Origin: Bolinopsis microptera
Taxonomy: Eukaryota; Ctenophora; Tentaculata; Lobata; Bolinopsidae
Assembly: GCF_026151205.1 (NCBI RefSeq)
Contig: NC_087081.1
Location: 11,595,113-11,659,112 of the forward strand
Length of the DNA: 64,000 nucleotides
Direction of reading: 5' to 3'
Below the pieces are notes generated by a model, which was given only the letters and a program-made list of their open reading frames with translations, did no database searches and had not been told where the DNA came from. Of this stretch, positions 23,635 through 35,730 are shown one piece after another. The first letter of the stretch is position 1; each line of letters begins with the position of its first letter. Both the position numbers and the translations under genes were made by a program.

Positions 23635-24396
23635 CAGGGTGGGCCAAAAGTCAGTACCCATATGTTGGCCTTAATAGCTCAATCACTGAGTGCCCAATTG
23701 AAATAATTCTTTCTGGTATGACTTACTACCACCACTGGTTCGAGGAATTTGTCGAATCGAAAAATATTCGTGTTCATTTTTTTTCAAATGAAGGTTCTTT
23801 TTTGCATTTATTTGATAGTTTGGATAGTCGGATCAAGCCAAATTTTATTGAATAGTGTTTGGCCATTTAAATTACGTTTGTCCTGAAAAAATGAGAGTTC
23901 TAGCTTCTCAGATGACCGAGATATAAAGAATAACGAGTTTGTTCATTACGTGTGATCAGGTAATTGGGTCGAGGCTAGATCCGCATTATTTATTATGGGA
24001 ATCATGTAGAGAGCCCAATTACGGTGCCGTACTTGGGAATTATTGATTAGTGATTACACAATCAATTTTGCTAACGAGATATACAAATTGCTTGATAACT
24101 TCGTCATTTTAAATCCGTTTCGCACCATCTTTTCAGATCATATTCCGGATTAAATGACCTATTGCAATATGTTACAACGGAGTCTATATTATAACATGTT
24201 TAAAAACACCAGTATAAGCAATTCAATGTTGATTGGGTGTGGCCCCCAAAAATCTAATTTTCAAATTTTGGTGACGGAATCCTCAAACAAGTAGTAGGTA
24301 CAGTATGCCATCTGCAAAGCAGCAACTCTCAAATATAAAACACGGCGGAGGTATTATAAGACCCAACGTTTGGGTACTGACTTTTGGCCCACCCTG
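23635..24396. mobile_element. Non-autonomous mariner-like element (MITE)
   Basis: Both ends read CAGGGTGGGCCAAAAGTCAG in inverted orientation, with further matching to GTACCCA, flanked by TA on each side (23633-23634 and 24397-24398). TA target duplication and a CAGGGTGG terminus are typical of the Tc1/mariner superfamily. The element is 762 bp with no intact transposase frame. The ends match almost perfectly, which suggests a fairly young insertion. Confidence 0.88.
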
Positions 24397-25173
24397 TATG
24401 ATAAATAAATTTAGCACTATAAAAAAATAATTTAGACGAGTGATTTAATGTTTAATTTATTAGACGCGCGGCGCGCTGACAACTCGACTAATGCCCAGAT
24501 AGCTGCGTGTATCGATTAATCGGAGCGTATTTGGCATTCGGCAGTCGCGTTGGATGAATTAATAATAATTATATAGTGAGCGTGGTCTACACAGCTGTGG
24601 TATCATTTACGACCGTCCTCGGAAGTACAGTCACTGGTACAGTCGTCGGTATCAGTAATCCACCTTGATCTGCTTTTGAAATGTGTCACGTACCGTCTGG
24701 CTGGGGTCTAATACAACTCTCATGTTGCTTTTATCATCTAATTGTTTGTTTTGGATTGATTATTCGAAATTCTAACATTCAACTGCGTCAATTGAACGTA
24801 AATTCGTACCATAGAATTGTAATTGAAAAGGTTTAACCGAACGCCGTGTTTGACTTTAAGTGTAAGTGTTAAAGTTAATCAAAAGTCTGATAATGAGATC
24901 CCGAGTTACCGTTGAGTTGTTGCTTAACTTAATAATATTGATTTTAACCTCTCGGCTCACTTTTTCGTTTATTGTCTGTACACTACCATTCACTCGGTAA
25001 CAATTAATATAATTTACTATCTTGGTACATGTGCGCAGTTAAAAAAACATACAGTAGGCAGCTGCAGTAACCATGGAACCACTTGAAATAAAATTAAACC
25101 TGAATAATAATCTGTGATAATGATAATTGATATATATTGCTTTTGAACTCTTATCGTAGTATTATTAGTAGAT
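24397..25173. other. Intergenic upstream of the secreted-protein gene
   Basis: No gene is visible. The region contains a GC-rich palindromic word, GCGCGGCGCGC, near 24465. No TATA box is convincingly placed. Confidence 0.45.
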
Positions 25174-28100
25174 ATGAGGACTGCTTCATGTGAAGTTGGT
25201 CTAGTACGTGTGTATGCCATTGTCATTGTGGTATTACTCTGGGGTAAGTGAAGACTTTTTATTTAAATTTCCTTTCGAATTTTTCAGAGTACTGCAATAA
25301 ATTATCATGAATTCGGAACTGTTGGAAAATATTGCTCCAGCTGTAAAATATGATGGGCACCCAAACACGGTCAACACACAATGACCTATGTCCGCAATTA
25401 CTTAGATCCGTTACATCAAATATAAACTAAATAGAAACTTGGTTTACGTATCGCCGATTTTCTTGTTCATTTTCTTCTATGTTTATTTGACAATTTTGTG
25501 CGATAAATCGATAAGCATAACTCACAGTCTCGCCTGAATATTGAACTGGGCATATCGGGGAACACTATCCTTCGCAACATACGGAAATTTTCGATTAAAA
25601 ATAAATCGCTGCTTTTTCGCCCTCTATAAAATGGCTAGAGTTGGCTTAAAACCTTTTGTGGTTCCTGCGACATTTATCATGTTTATTGACGGTGACATTC
25701 AGTAGTTACTCTCAAAGCTTATGTCTGTTGTCTCCATATTTGTATTTGCTAAATTCGCGTCGAGTACTAATTTGATAGCGTCGAGTACTAATTTGATAAC
25801 TGAATGAGAGATCATACTGTTCCATCTAACTGTAAAACTAACACTTATCAAATTGGTGTAACATAAACAAGTTTCCTTTTTCAGGCAGTCTTGGAGTTAG
25901 TGGGTGTACAAATAATTACGGTATGGATGTGTTTAGGTGCCGTGGTTTTCATGATATTCGAGACAACTGTTCCGAAACTTCTCCTACTGATCTGTCGGAA
26001 CAACGACCTTGTCGAAGAGGTAGGACGTTTGGTTTTTTGAAGTTTGATAAATTGTTATTCATATATATGTTATTTATACCAAAGTATGGCACGTCTTATG
26101 ACGACAATATCAACTGGCTAACAACGTACTCTACCGGATCCACGCGCTAGTGTTCTCTGTTAAGGTTCTATATTAGCTACCACCGAGCTCCAGAAGATGA
26201 ATCCGAGTTCGTGGAAACATTTGTGACAGATTTATAAACATATTTTTGGCTGTTTATGTCCGTGAACTGAGTTGGATTTGCCCTGGTATGATACAGTGGC
26301 AATTGGCATGAGTACTAACATTTTAAGCCTCCTGTGAAATATTTCCCTGATTCATGAAATGAATGGAATGAACAAAAAATGAACATTGTCTCAGAATGCC
26401 CTGGACTGAGCTGAAACCGATTGGGATCGATTGGTTTTGATACTTTGATACCATAAGTGTCCCTGGGAAGTTTGGTGGGTCTAGCATGTTAAAAAAGGGC
26501 TCTGGGGTAATGTTTCCATTTTGGTTTCAGAGTAGTTGAGATCGTGGAAACATTTGTATTGTGGAAACATTTGTATTGTGACCGATTTGGAAACATGCCC
26601 TTGTAGCCGTAATTCTGCCTGGACTGATTTGGAATCGATCTTGTATGATAGAGGGACATGTGTACTAACATTTCTAACCACTCAGAAGTGCGAAATATTG
26701 CCCTGATTCATGGAATGAACGAAAGGATGGTAGAGGGACATGTGTGGGCAATATTTCGCACTTCTGAGTGGTTAGAAATGTTAGTACACATGTCCCTCTA
26801 CCATACCAGATCGATTCCAAGTCAGTTCAGGCAGAATAACGGCTACAAGGGCATGTTTCCAAATCGGTCACAATTCTGTCACATGTTTCCAAAATCTCGG
26901 ATTCATGAACTCTCGAGCTCAACATCAGTCGCACATCTTGCCCATCTAGCATTTTCTCAATAAGCATTTATAAGAAATCAGCAAAGCGTGTAATGATAGA
27001 ACTACAAAGCTCAGGAAACAATGAAGAATGGCCATAATTGTTACATAATTTACCCGAGCTACGTAAATCGACAAGATCAGGCACTCAACAAATCAACTAC
27101 CGAGAATAACCTAAGGAATAAGTAAAACTAGACGATTAGCACACTGTCACTATCAACCATATGCTAGTCACTATCAACCATATGCCACATTTTTCACTGC
27201 CCATTCACTGTCATATTGGTAACGCTAGCAGGTGCAGATAAGACATGGGCTCATTTATTTTTATTTGTTTTAACTTCAAACAGAGCACTATACTGATACA
27301 GAGCACTATACTATCGACTCTGCACTGCCCACTAATCGTTAATCCGACACAAGTAGCTTATAAAACAGTGCGTGTGATCATCTGTCGTATCAAATCAAAT
27401 TATTTGTCACTTAATAAATCATGATATGCAAGTTTTTTTATTTTATTATTTTATTCGATCATTTTATTTAATAACATGGACTATGGAGACGTGAGTTTTG
27501 TTTCACACGTACCCACTTTCAATCCGAGCTAACGCAATGTGCGCATACAACCTTACAGTTAACATGTACATTGAACGTGTTAAATAACACTTCAAAATTC
27601 AACAATCATCAGGCTATCTTATAAAAGTAGAAAAATCATACGTACTGATACTGACAGACTTTAAACCCTTCTTGGTATTATCGTGACTAAGAAAATCTAA
27701 AATAGGTTCATTATTATCAATAACAAAATAATCATTTTTAATGGGTACCAATGCAGCACCACAAATAGCCTATGTTTATTTACATGTGTATTGTATACGA
27801 ATATAAATATACTAAACTTTTGATAGAACAAAAAATCTCAAAAGATTAAAAGACACATTTCGTTACCAAGATGATTTGATAGTTTTTAATGATTTAAGTT
27901 TATTACAGAATGTATTAAAAGATATTTATCCGAAGGAAATGATAGTTAGTAATACAAAACATTTAGCCGAAATTTAGTAAAACATTTCGGCTCGAAAATG
28001 TTGTTATCTAGACTTTAGTATTTATCAAGGGAAGTTTAGAGTGACTATGATTTTAAAAAAAATCACAACTTTAAAGTTATATATCCTTTTTTGGATGGTG

Positions 28101-31100
28101 GTGGAGTCATTGTTCAAACTTTAGATGCATAAAACTTCATGGCATCACAAAATATTCCCACTTTTTAATTTTTATCAGTTTGCCATCCTGAGGAATGCCT
28201 TCTGTCCACCCCATGGCAGCGGGAGGTCTTGACAAACGAAACAAGCAGAACTGCAGTCATTGACTACAAGATTGAGTGCATCACTAGGATCGCTAAAACG
28301 AGTAAACGCAAGGGTAAGTGAGAAAAGTTTGAATAATTGTTCGATTAAATAACAATGGAAAACATAACCCCGCCACGATTCATCTAGAACATATTTGATA
28401 GAATTAGAACTTATTTTTCGTATCCGCACAAACCATAGCATAGGGTCGCGGAGAACACTAAGAGTAAGAAATAACTGTCAGGTTGCCGCCATATAAATAT
28501 CTTTATTAATACTGTAGTATGTACTTCTCACACTAACCCTCATGTGACATTTATCTCGCATCCACAGGATGTTATGACAAGGAAAAGTTCTACAACGTTA
28601 CCAGGGATTTCCTAGACCAGTTCGTGTACCCGTACGGAATAGAGACCCTTCCTGCTGAGTTTCATAACCCTGTTTTTGAGATCCTTTCTTCCGGCTCCGC
28701 CGTGATCTTCCCAACTCTTCTCTATCATAAAGAGTAAGTTCACTTATTTGTTTATTGTCTTCTGTAATCCATTGTACATCTGACATTTCTTAACAAGGGT
28801 TAAAATGGATATTGGTTGTTAAATATATCATTTTAAGGGTACGGATGTTGAAAAGTTAAAATTCTTATTTATCTCCCCTTTTTAGCGTGACCCTGGGAGT
28901 CGTTACTCGATTTAACACGTGGTGTCAGGCGAGCCAATCACAATTCGTAGAGGAGGGCTAATAACGACCCTGCGTTCTGATAGGTACACATATGTCACGT
29001 GCCTCTCCATACGAGCTTATCAGAGTACTCCACATGACTGAAGATAAGGTTATCTACATCCGTGGGACCGTGGGACCTAATTATTTTGTAACGGGGATTT
29101 TGCCGGGGATTTTGCCGCTCTTTTGATTTACTTGCTGCTATTGAGTGACTACTAATGTCACTAAACTCATTTAACCTATCAGTAATCAGTATGACTCCAC
29201 GATCAACACACTTCTTGGTAGATCGGATCTTTCCCGGGTGTGATCCCTAACTCGCCACCTCTCCTCTTTAACCCTGGGACACACTTCCCGGGGTACCTCC
29301 CTTCAGCCTGACCCCTGTCACCCAGGACACACTTACTGAGGTGACAGAAGACAATAGCCTTCCGGACACACTTCCGGGAACTACATTCTCCTGCTCGTCT
29401 GAGCATGGACAGGAAAGACGACCCTAGGACACACTTCCCGCGGTCCAGTTTCACCGGACTGAACCTTCCTCCGCCTTTCGTCAAGATCGATGATCTCAGA
29501 TAAAATTACCTCGAGATAAAAGATATCTCAAATCGTCTGGCTTTGCTTTTAACCAGCCGATCCTGAGCTGCTTACGCTGTACCCCCAAGCGTCCTGCAGC
29601 TATGAAAACACCTGAGTTCCCGTTATTGCTGAGCTGTAACACCACAGCTCATAAGGAAGCGTGGTACATTTCTACACGAATGGGACAAAACACACTGTCC
29701 AATATCGTAAAGACATGGTGACCGCCAGCGGTTTGTCGGTTGATCGAAGGAGGATAACCAATACTGAATACATCCATCCGAAAAAACACGCGGCGAGCAC
29801 TCAATCAGAGGGGGGCCCTTCCAGCAAGGTAATAATGGCCTACACAAGGCACAAATCTGCTGCATCACTTGCATTGTACACTATGACTCCATCAACTCAG
29901 CAAAGGCAACACAAGCAACAAACCTACTACTTTTGAGCGACGCATCATATGATCTTCCAGAAGCTCCACCAGTCCTAATAAGTTCACCTAAACCTACCGT
30001 TCACTATAATAGTACACAAGTTCAACAGTCAAACAAAAGAAGACCGCTCTCTGTTATTCAACCAACTTCCTCAAAGAGATCTAAGTTTGTTCAATCACCC
30101 TTACCACCGAAAAACAAACATCCTCTCAAAAAAAGGGAACGCGACCAACCACCATCTTTATTGTTAGGAACTACCCTTCATGACCCGATGTTCCGAGCTT
30201 CTAAAAAATGTTGTCAAACAGTCAGGATAGGAGATCCTATACTCTTGGCAAGTCTCCAACAAGCTGCACCTGACAAAGTAACTGTCCAACCTGCACTTCC
30301 GGCCCCTCCCCCCTCACCTGTCACTACTGCACCGTCCTCCCCTCAAGACTCTCCTACCTATGCTATTCCTCCTATATCTCCACCGGCAGCATTTAATAGT
30401 CCTTCTCCTCCTAATCAGCATCCTCCCGCTATCAGCTCCCCAACACTAGCAGCCACTCTTAATAATACGTCCTTCAGTTTCACATCTCCACTGCCGCACA
30501 ATAGCCTACAATGTCCTGCAACACCTGTCCTCACACCACCACAACAGATACCAAACAATGATCAAACAACATATAACGGGCCCGTTATAATAAATTATTA
30601 TGGACCTGTTACAATAAACAATTATTACAGTACTAATAATAATACCAATAGATGAAATGTAGTCATTGTTCTAGATGAAAGGTTGTAACTAAGTTTTAAC
30701 TGATATTGATAATGTGTTTCGCCAAAACCTACCCTTCACAATAATCCACAAGTTCATCAGTCAGACAAAAAATAACCGCTCCCGCTCCACTCAAAAGTCA
30801 ACGGAAGCCGGAAGGAGAACAATTAATAACTCTAGACTGAAAAAGTTATCATTGCCTACATTATATGTGTCAGACCAAACATTCTATATTCCTTCTTTAG
30901 CACATCTTCGCAATAGTGGAGAAGATCCTTCGTTTTGGAAGAAAACTGTAATTGAGCTATCTAAGGAAGAACTTGTTACAACAATGAAGAACTTCGCAAT
31001 CGGGATTCGAACTGAAAAAGGTGCGGCCTACGAGCCAGTATCTTTACAAACCTTCTGGTATCTAGCTTAAAACGTCATTTAAAACCAACCGGCATGGATT

Positions 31101-34100
31101 TCAGCAAACAGATCTGTAGCCAGGTTACAGACCAGCTGAAATGTGCTTTTAAGAAACTCCGGTCTGAGGGGGGAGTACAAGGGCCCAAAACAGGTAATGG
31201 GCTCACAGCCGAGGAGATTAGCCTTCTCCTTACAGCCAAAACGTTATCAGAGTGTGGCCTTTCTAGCAAGGTAATCGTGGCCTACACAAGACACAAGTCT
31301 GCCGCCTCACTTATTCAGTATTCACTACGAGTCCATCAATCCAGCTAAAGCAACCCAAGCAACCAACCTCTTTCTCCTATGCTTCTTGTGATCTTCCAAA
31401 AGCACGATAAATTGGTTTTCCGCCATTAACTCGAAAAGTTAACATCGTAAAGGGTATATACTTATATGTCTCTTGACAACTTATGTATAGATATACTCAT
31501 TCTAACTCCCTCAATCCCTCTGAGATCTACTGTCACCAGTGCTCCCTAAGGTAGTACTATATTATCTACTCTGTTGTCCTGCCATATTTGGCTCGAAAGT
31601 GTGATAATAATACGTTTTATTCAATTTATACTACTCGGTAACACAAACTATCCTCAGATTCAGTATATGTATCAAGTTTGCACTGTCTCAAGAGTTGAAC
31701 ACTAGCTTCGCTACTGGTCTCTTCTCTTTCGCTACTTCACAGCAGGAGCTATTCCGGGTTAGCCTTTTCAAGGGAGGTAGAATCCATGTGCAGTGAGTTT
31801 AATTCTTAGTTAAATGATAATTTGTACTTCTTATGATCAGGAGGTGACCGGGACATGATTTTAGGCCTGACCGGGACCGGGACCGGGACCGGGACCGGGA
31901 TACAAAATGTGACTTGACCGGGACCGGGACCGGGACTGAGATTATCAATTTACCGTGACCGGGACCGGGACCAATAATTTCTGGGATTTCTATCTTACAG
32001 GGACCGGGACCGGGACCAACAATCCAATTTGACCGGGATTTGACCAGGATGACCGGGATTTGACCGGGATTTGACCGGGATGACCGGGACCAAAGCTGGT
32101 ATTCTCATATTGAAAGCTGCAACTTTCATTTACATTATAATTGAACAATTTGAATAAGTAATAACTAGAATATTAAATTAGAAAAAACTATAAAAAAACC
32201 GTCAATATGGGGCATGGGCCTAATGTACTACACCAATAATGTTCATGTACTGATTACTCAAGTTCACCCTCATTCCTCATTCCTCAATCAATGATCCCTC
32301 AAATTATTCAACAGTTTCATTCTCCAATTCCAATTGACAATTGGGCGTAGCCCGAGTTGAAAACTTGATGTTAGTTTGCACTTAGTTATGTGACGATATT
32401 AGTTACCTAAACTTGTTTAGCAATTTTAAAGATGGTTTTATTTGGCTCAGAGGTTGTTTAAAGATGAAATTCACAATGAATGAAAGTAAAAACTTAAAAT
32501 CACAGTGAATGAAATTATGTAAAAGATCCCGGTCAAAATCCCGGCAAATTTGAGTGATTGACCGGGACCGGGACCGGGACCAAGAATCCTGAATGAACCG
32601 GGACCGGGATCGGGATCATAAATCAGCATTTGACCGGGACCGGGACCGCGACCGGGATGAAAAATGTGACTTGACCCGGTTGACCGGGACCGGGATAGCT
32701 CAAAATTGCCAATCCCGGTACCGGGATTCCCGGTCACCTCCTGCTTATGATATATCTACTTCATCACTTACTAACATTAGTTCAAGATTTATTGCAGGAT
32801 AATTAATTCTGCGTGATTTGAGTTCTGTCCATTTCCTCCTGTTCCAAGTTGACAGCAATAATGATAATAAAATCAGTGTTCAAATAACGAACCCGTGTTC
32901 CACTCCTTCTCCCTCGAATATTAGCACATAGTTAACTTATTATGTATAATATTTCCGAATATCCACATCAGGTCAGTCAATATTGGTGGAGCGGTTTTTG
33001 TTTCTCCTTCTCCCTTCGCAGCCGGCCAAGTGACGACACTCTGTGTCAGCTTCAGAGTTCAGCCTAGGATCGAAACTACTGTTTGGATAAGGTTATTGTT
33101 TTTAAATATAAAATTTCGGGGGTCATTCAATATCTGGTTTCTTGTGTATTATTGTTTGTTATGGTGGCATTGGAGGATGTGGCGTGACGTCACATCAAGT
33201 TTCATGACGTCACATCACGCTTCTTGACGTCTTGTTTTCAGAAATGAGGGAGGATTATTGACCAGACTGCAGCCTGCTTACGTTAGGAGGTTTACTGCTG
33301 TTGCAGATCGGAATCTAAATACGTTGCTTGGAATTGTGGTGAGTTCAAATCCACGATGTAGATCATTAGTCACTACCCTCTTTACTGCATTTTAACCTTG
33401 TTTTATTACTGTTCTTACTCCAATTTCAAGGTTAATTTAATGTATTTCTTTAGCTTATTAATTAGCTTTAGTTGGTCATTCAAGTGATTTAGTTAATTAA
33501 TTTAGTAAATAAATCTAGTGAATTACTGTAGCGAAATTCTTTGCAGAGCGTTGGAGAGTCCCCAAAGATGCTCCCGAAAGGCTACCCCTCGTTTGTAGGC
33601 GAACTTCATTCAATCAGAATACTAGACAGATTCCTAGACATAAAGAAACAAGTGCTTCCTTTCATAAGGTATCTCCAATTATGAACAATGACGATGTTTA
33701 AATCAGAATTACCGATTAATTCAATTAACAACTGTCCATAGTTTGGTTTCCGAACCACTATTATTACAGTAGTGAGTAGATACCGACGAAATTGAAACAA
33801 AACGTTTTTAAAATGCTTTCAGATGTGTAGACAACCCTCTTGACACCCTGAAGAGTCTGGTTGCTGGTGCTATTGGCATGGCAACGTGGGAGAACGAGCC
33901 TGTTAACAAAACAGTGTGGAGCCATGGTACCGAGCTTATAGGAGATGTAAGGGTGAGGAATGGGACAGAGGAGGACAGGTTCTGTGGGGATCAGTGCGCC
34001 AGGTAAACACTAAACTATAAACAGTACAACCTTTGGAAACATGAATTTACTGTTATTATAATTGTTACCTTAAATTAGCTGATCTACACCTCAATATCAA

Positions 34101-35377
34101 TTTTATCACAATGTTCAGAAACCGAAATCTCTTCAGTAGTGGTTCTGGATGCACAAGCTTTCACACATCATGTGAAAATAATGTTCATAACCTCACTCGA
34201 AATTCCACCTTCACATCAATCAATGGCTGAAAAGTGAACGGAACCAGTCCACGTTAGCTCTGATTATTGAAGTGATTCAAACCATTAAAAGTACACATCT
34301 CAATATTTGTCATATTCATTTTCACAGTTTTCACTTTTGAATTATTTAGTTTTCATTTTCCATACATACAAAATATGTTGAATCGTTAATTTCAGCTGTA
34401 AATTACGCTGTATGCAAGCGGACACGAACTGTTCCTTCATAAAATCTTGTGCGAGCTGCGAGCAGCTATCTTGTCCTGACTCCACTCACTATCAGGTTAT
34501 AAGTCTTATTGACGCTATAATCTATATATATATATATAATATGTAATCTCAATAAATCTGGGGGGGGGGGGGGGGCATCAACCTCATAAATACCTATTAC
34601 TCCCTCCGATTTCAAAATAGGTGTAGGTATTTACTATTTATGTATAATGATTATTTTTTACTACACTTTTACTACTTATAAAATACCTATAAATGCCTAT
34701 AACTCCCTCCGATCTCAGAATAACTCTGGCATATTCAATTTTATAACCCTTCAGAGAACCTACAAAGATGTTTGTTTGGTGGACCCTGTTCTGAACCCTT
34801 GTAACTCGTCTGCCATTAGCTTCTGTTTTGAGAGAAAAACCAACACATGCCAGGACTTGGACAGCAGTATTCTATGTCTGAAAAAGATCGATCTGGACGG
34901 TTAGTTCATATCATATTTGAAATTTTGGGGTTCCAAAAATACTATATCATGTCCTTGACGGCTACTTTTTACCACCATTCTTTATTGTCAAATATTTTTA
35001 GTTATAAACATCGTAGAAGATTGCATATTTATCGAGGGGTTTGTTTCGGAAATTTTTTCCGGAAATTTGTTCGTCAGATAATTACTAAGTGGATAGGTTT
35101 GAACCACACCGTAGAGTTTCGGGAATATTGCAGCCTAATAAATTCCGCTTAAAGAAACTGCACATCTAAGCATGATAGCTAATGCCAAGTAAAAATCAAA
35201 CAGGCAACCTATTATATTATTATTCTAGAAATTGAATCATTTTGTGTAGCCTAACTTCTTATCTCAGGTTGTTCCCAAGAAATGTGGAGAGGAGTACCTT
35301 ACGAGAATGATATTTACAAGATATACAAGCAGTGCGTGGACAGCTCTAACAGCAGTTACATGTATGTTTTTAATTGA
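25174..35377 (+). CDS. Secreted glycoprotein with laminin-G-like jellyroll and cysteine-rich tail, 11 exons, 459 aa
   Basis: Assembled by hand with consistent GT-AG sites and phase: 25174-25243, 25885-26019, 28179-28313, 28568-28733, 32972-33091, 33242-33338, 33547-33668, 33823-34002, 34396-34495, 34755-34899, 35268-35377. Exon 1 encodes a signal peptide with core YAIVIVVLLWG. Eight N-glycosylation sequons (NCS, NET, NVT, NKT, NGT, NCS, NSS, NSS) and over 20 cysteines point to the secretory route. Exons 5-7 (about residues 169-282) look like a concanavalin-type laminin-G/pentraxin fold: GGAVFVSPSPFAAGQVTTLC, then the closing strand pattern FVGELHSIRILDRFLD. Residues about 283-459 are cysteine-rich, with CASCKLRC, CASCEQLSC and VCLVDPVLNPC. 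The last exon is read to TGA at 35375, supported by AATAAA 97 bases later; it could instead splice on at a GTATGT at 35362. The function is unknown. The domain call is by pattern only. Confidence 0.72.
26193..26912. mobile_element. 720-bp foldback element, short relative of the REC8 intron element
   Basis: The left end GAAGATGAATCCGAG and right end (reversed) GAGTTCATGAATCCGAG match the ends of the 5-kb element in REC8. Flanks CCGAGCTCCA and TCGAGCTCAA agree at 8 of 10 bases, consistent with an aged 10-bp duplication. The arms include an almost perfect inverted repeat (about 26500-26703 against about 26750-26930) containing CTAACATTTCTAACCACTCA. Both elements contain the words ATTCATGGAATGAACGAAA and GGAAACAT or GGAACAT. 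There is no coding capacity. Confidence 0.75.
26923..28178. other. Rest of intron 2 of the secreted-protein gene
   Basis: AT-rich and without recognised repeats, except two near-identical CACTATCAACCATATGC words at about 27146-27184. Confidence 0.45.
29206..29437. repeat. Five spaced copies of an ACACACTTC motif
   Basis: Starts at 29206, 29279, 29327, 29366 and 29429. Four read GGACACACTT and are followed by short GC-rich stretches (CCCGGGG, CCGGGAA, CCCGCGG). Spacing is irregular (39-73 bases). The cluster lies about 200 bases upstream of tyrosine-recombinase debris and may be its terminal or regulatory region. Confidence 0.6.
29661..31400 (+). mobile_element. Crypton-like (tyrosine recombinase) transposon remnants, two rearranged copies
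   Basis: Two segments share SSKVI-AYTRHKSAASL-Y (29821-29880 and 31261-31320). This is the C-terminal H-K-S-x-x-S-L-x-x-Y pattern of tyrosine recombinases of the Crypton/ZMYM/QRICH1 type, with the presumed nucleophilic Tyr at the end. The second copy also keeps an N-terminal core: LVTTMKNFAIGIRTEKGAAY, EPVSLQTFWYL, then (after one lost base at about 31068) LKRHLKPTG, and LRSEGG. This resembles the SAM-like/core-binding part of the same family. The central catalytic part is missing from both copies. Everything lies in intron 4 of the secreted-protein gene, same strand. Confidence 0.7.
29933..30655 (+). pseudogene. Proline-rich C-terminal tail of the Crypton-like protein
   Basis: An open frame of about 240 codons directly after the first recombinase C-terminus, but in another reading frame and lacking an ATG near its start. 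So it reads as the frameshifted continuation of that protein. It is rich in P, S and T with a basic patch (KHPLKKRERD). It ends in a repeated asparagine/tyrosine motif, NGPVIINYYGPVTINNYY. Crypton-derived proteins often end in short beta-prone N/G/V segments; the likeness is loose. A truncated relative follows copy B (SCDLPKA against SYDLPEA). Confidence 0.5.
31838..32743. mobile_element. hAT-type MITE with GACCGG subterminal repeats
   Basis: Flanked by an exact 8-bp duplication, CTTATGAT (31830-31837 and 32744-32751). Terminal inverted repeat CAGGAGGTGACCGGGA with CAG...CTG ends. Both subterminal regions (31865-32095 and 32535-32730) are packed with GGGACC/GACCGG copies in the same orientation. 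An 8-bp target duplication and dense short subterminal repeats are classic hAT features, the repeats being transposase-binding sites in known elements. 906 bp, no transposase. Located in intron 4 of the secreted-protein gene, 228 bases before exon 5. Confidence 0.92.
34559..34740. repeat. G-run and degenerate repeat in intron 9 of the secreted-protein gene
   Basis: About 16 consecutive G follow an AATCT word, then two similar 60-70 bp blocks share ATACCTATNA and ACTCCCTCCGAT. No matching C-run was found, so it is not called a complete element. Confidence 0.5.
34935..35110. repeat. Dispersed repeat, copy 1
   Basis: Shares the order TTTTTACCACC, AACATCGTAGAAG, ATCGAGGG, CGTCAGATAAT and GGATA with 36826-36985, same orientation, at moderate identity. 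Copy 1 lies in the last intron of the secreted-protein gene. Confidence 0.6.
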
Positions 35378-35473
35378 ACCATACATTTTATTAAGCAGCC
35401 TCAATTATTGGCCGGTGAGTGCTGATGGTTACCGTGTTAATCAATCAAAAGGACTGTTCTAAAATCCAGTCAT

Positions 35474-35479
35474 AATAAA
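35474..35479 (+). promoter_or_regulatory. AATAAA polyadenylation signal of the secreted-protein gene
   Basis: First canonical AATAAA after the proposed stop, about 97 bases downstream. It supports reading exon 11 as terminal. Confidence 0.5.
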
Positions 35480-35682
35480 GTAGTCCAAAAGTCTGACAAA
35501 AAATTTCGTCAATATTTGTTATGGCACTTTTATTTCGACCTGATGATTCCCGGCCAGATTTTATTTTTAATAACGCTACCGGCCACAACTTATTAAATCG
35601 CTTGCGCGGTGACCGGAAATCCTATTTCCATAATATTAATAAAAAGGATCCCATCAACTAACATTCTCGAATGTAACTTTTA

Positions 35683-35730
35683 ACTGCGCGCGCGTATGTA
35701 CATACGCGCGCGTATGTACATACACGTCGC
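35683..35730. repeat. Alternating CG/TA palindromic repeat
   Basis: Two copies of a CGCGCGTATGTACATA-like unit make an alternating purine-pyrimidine tract that is self-complementary. It could form Z-DNA or a cruciform. Confidence 0.7.
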
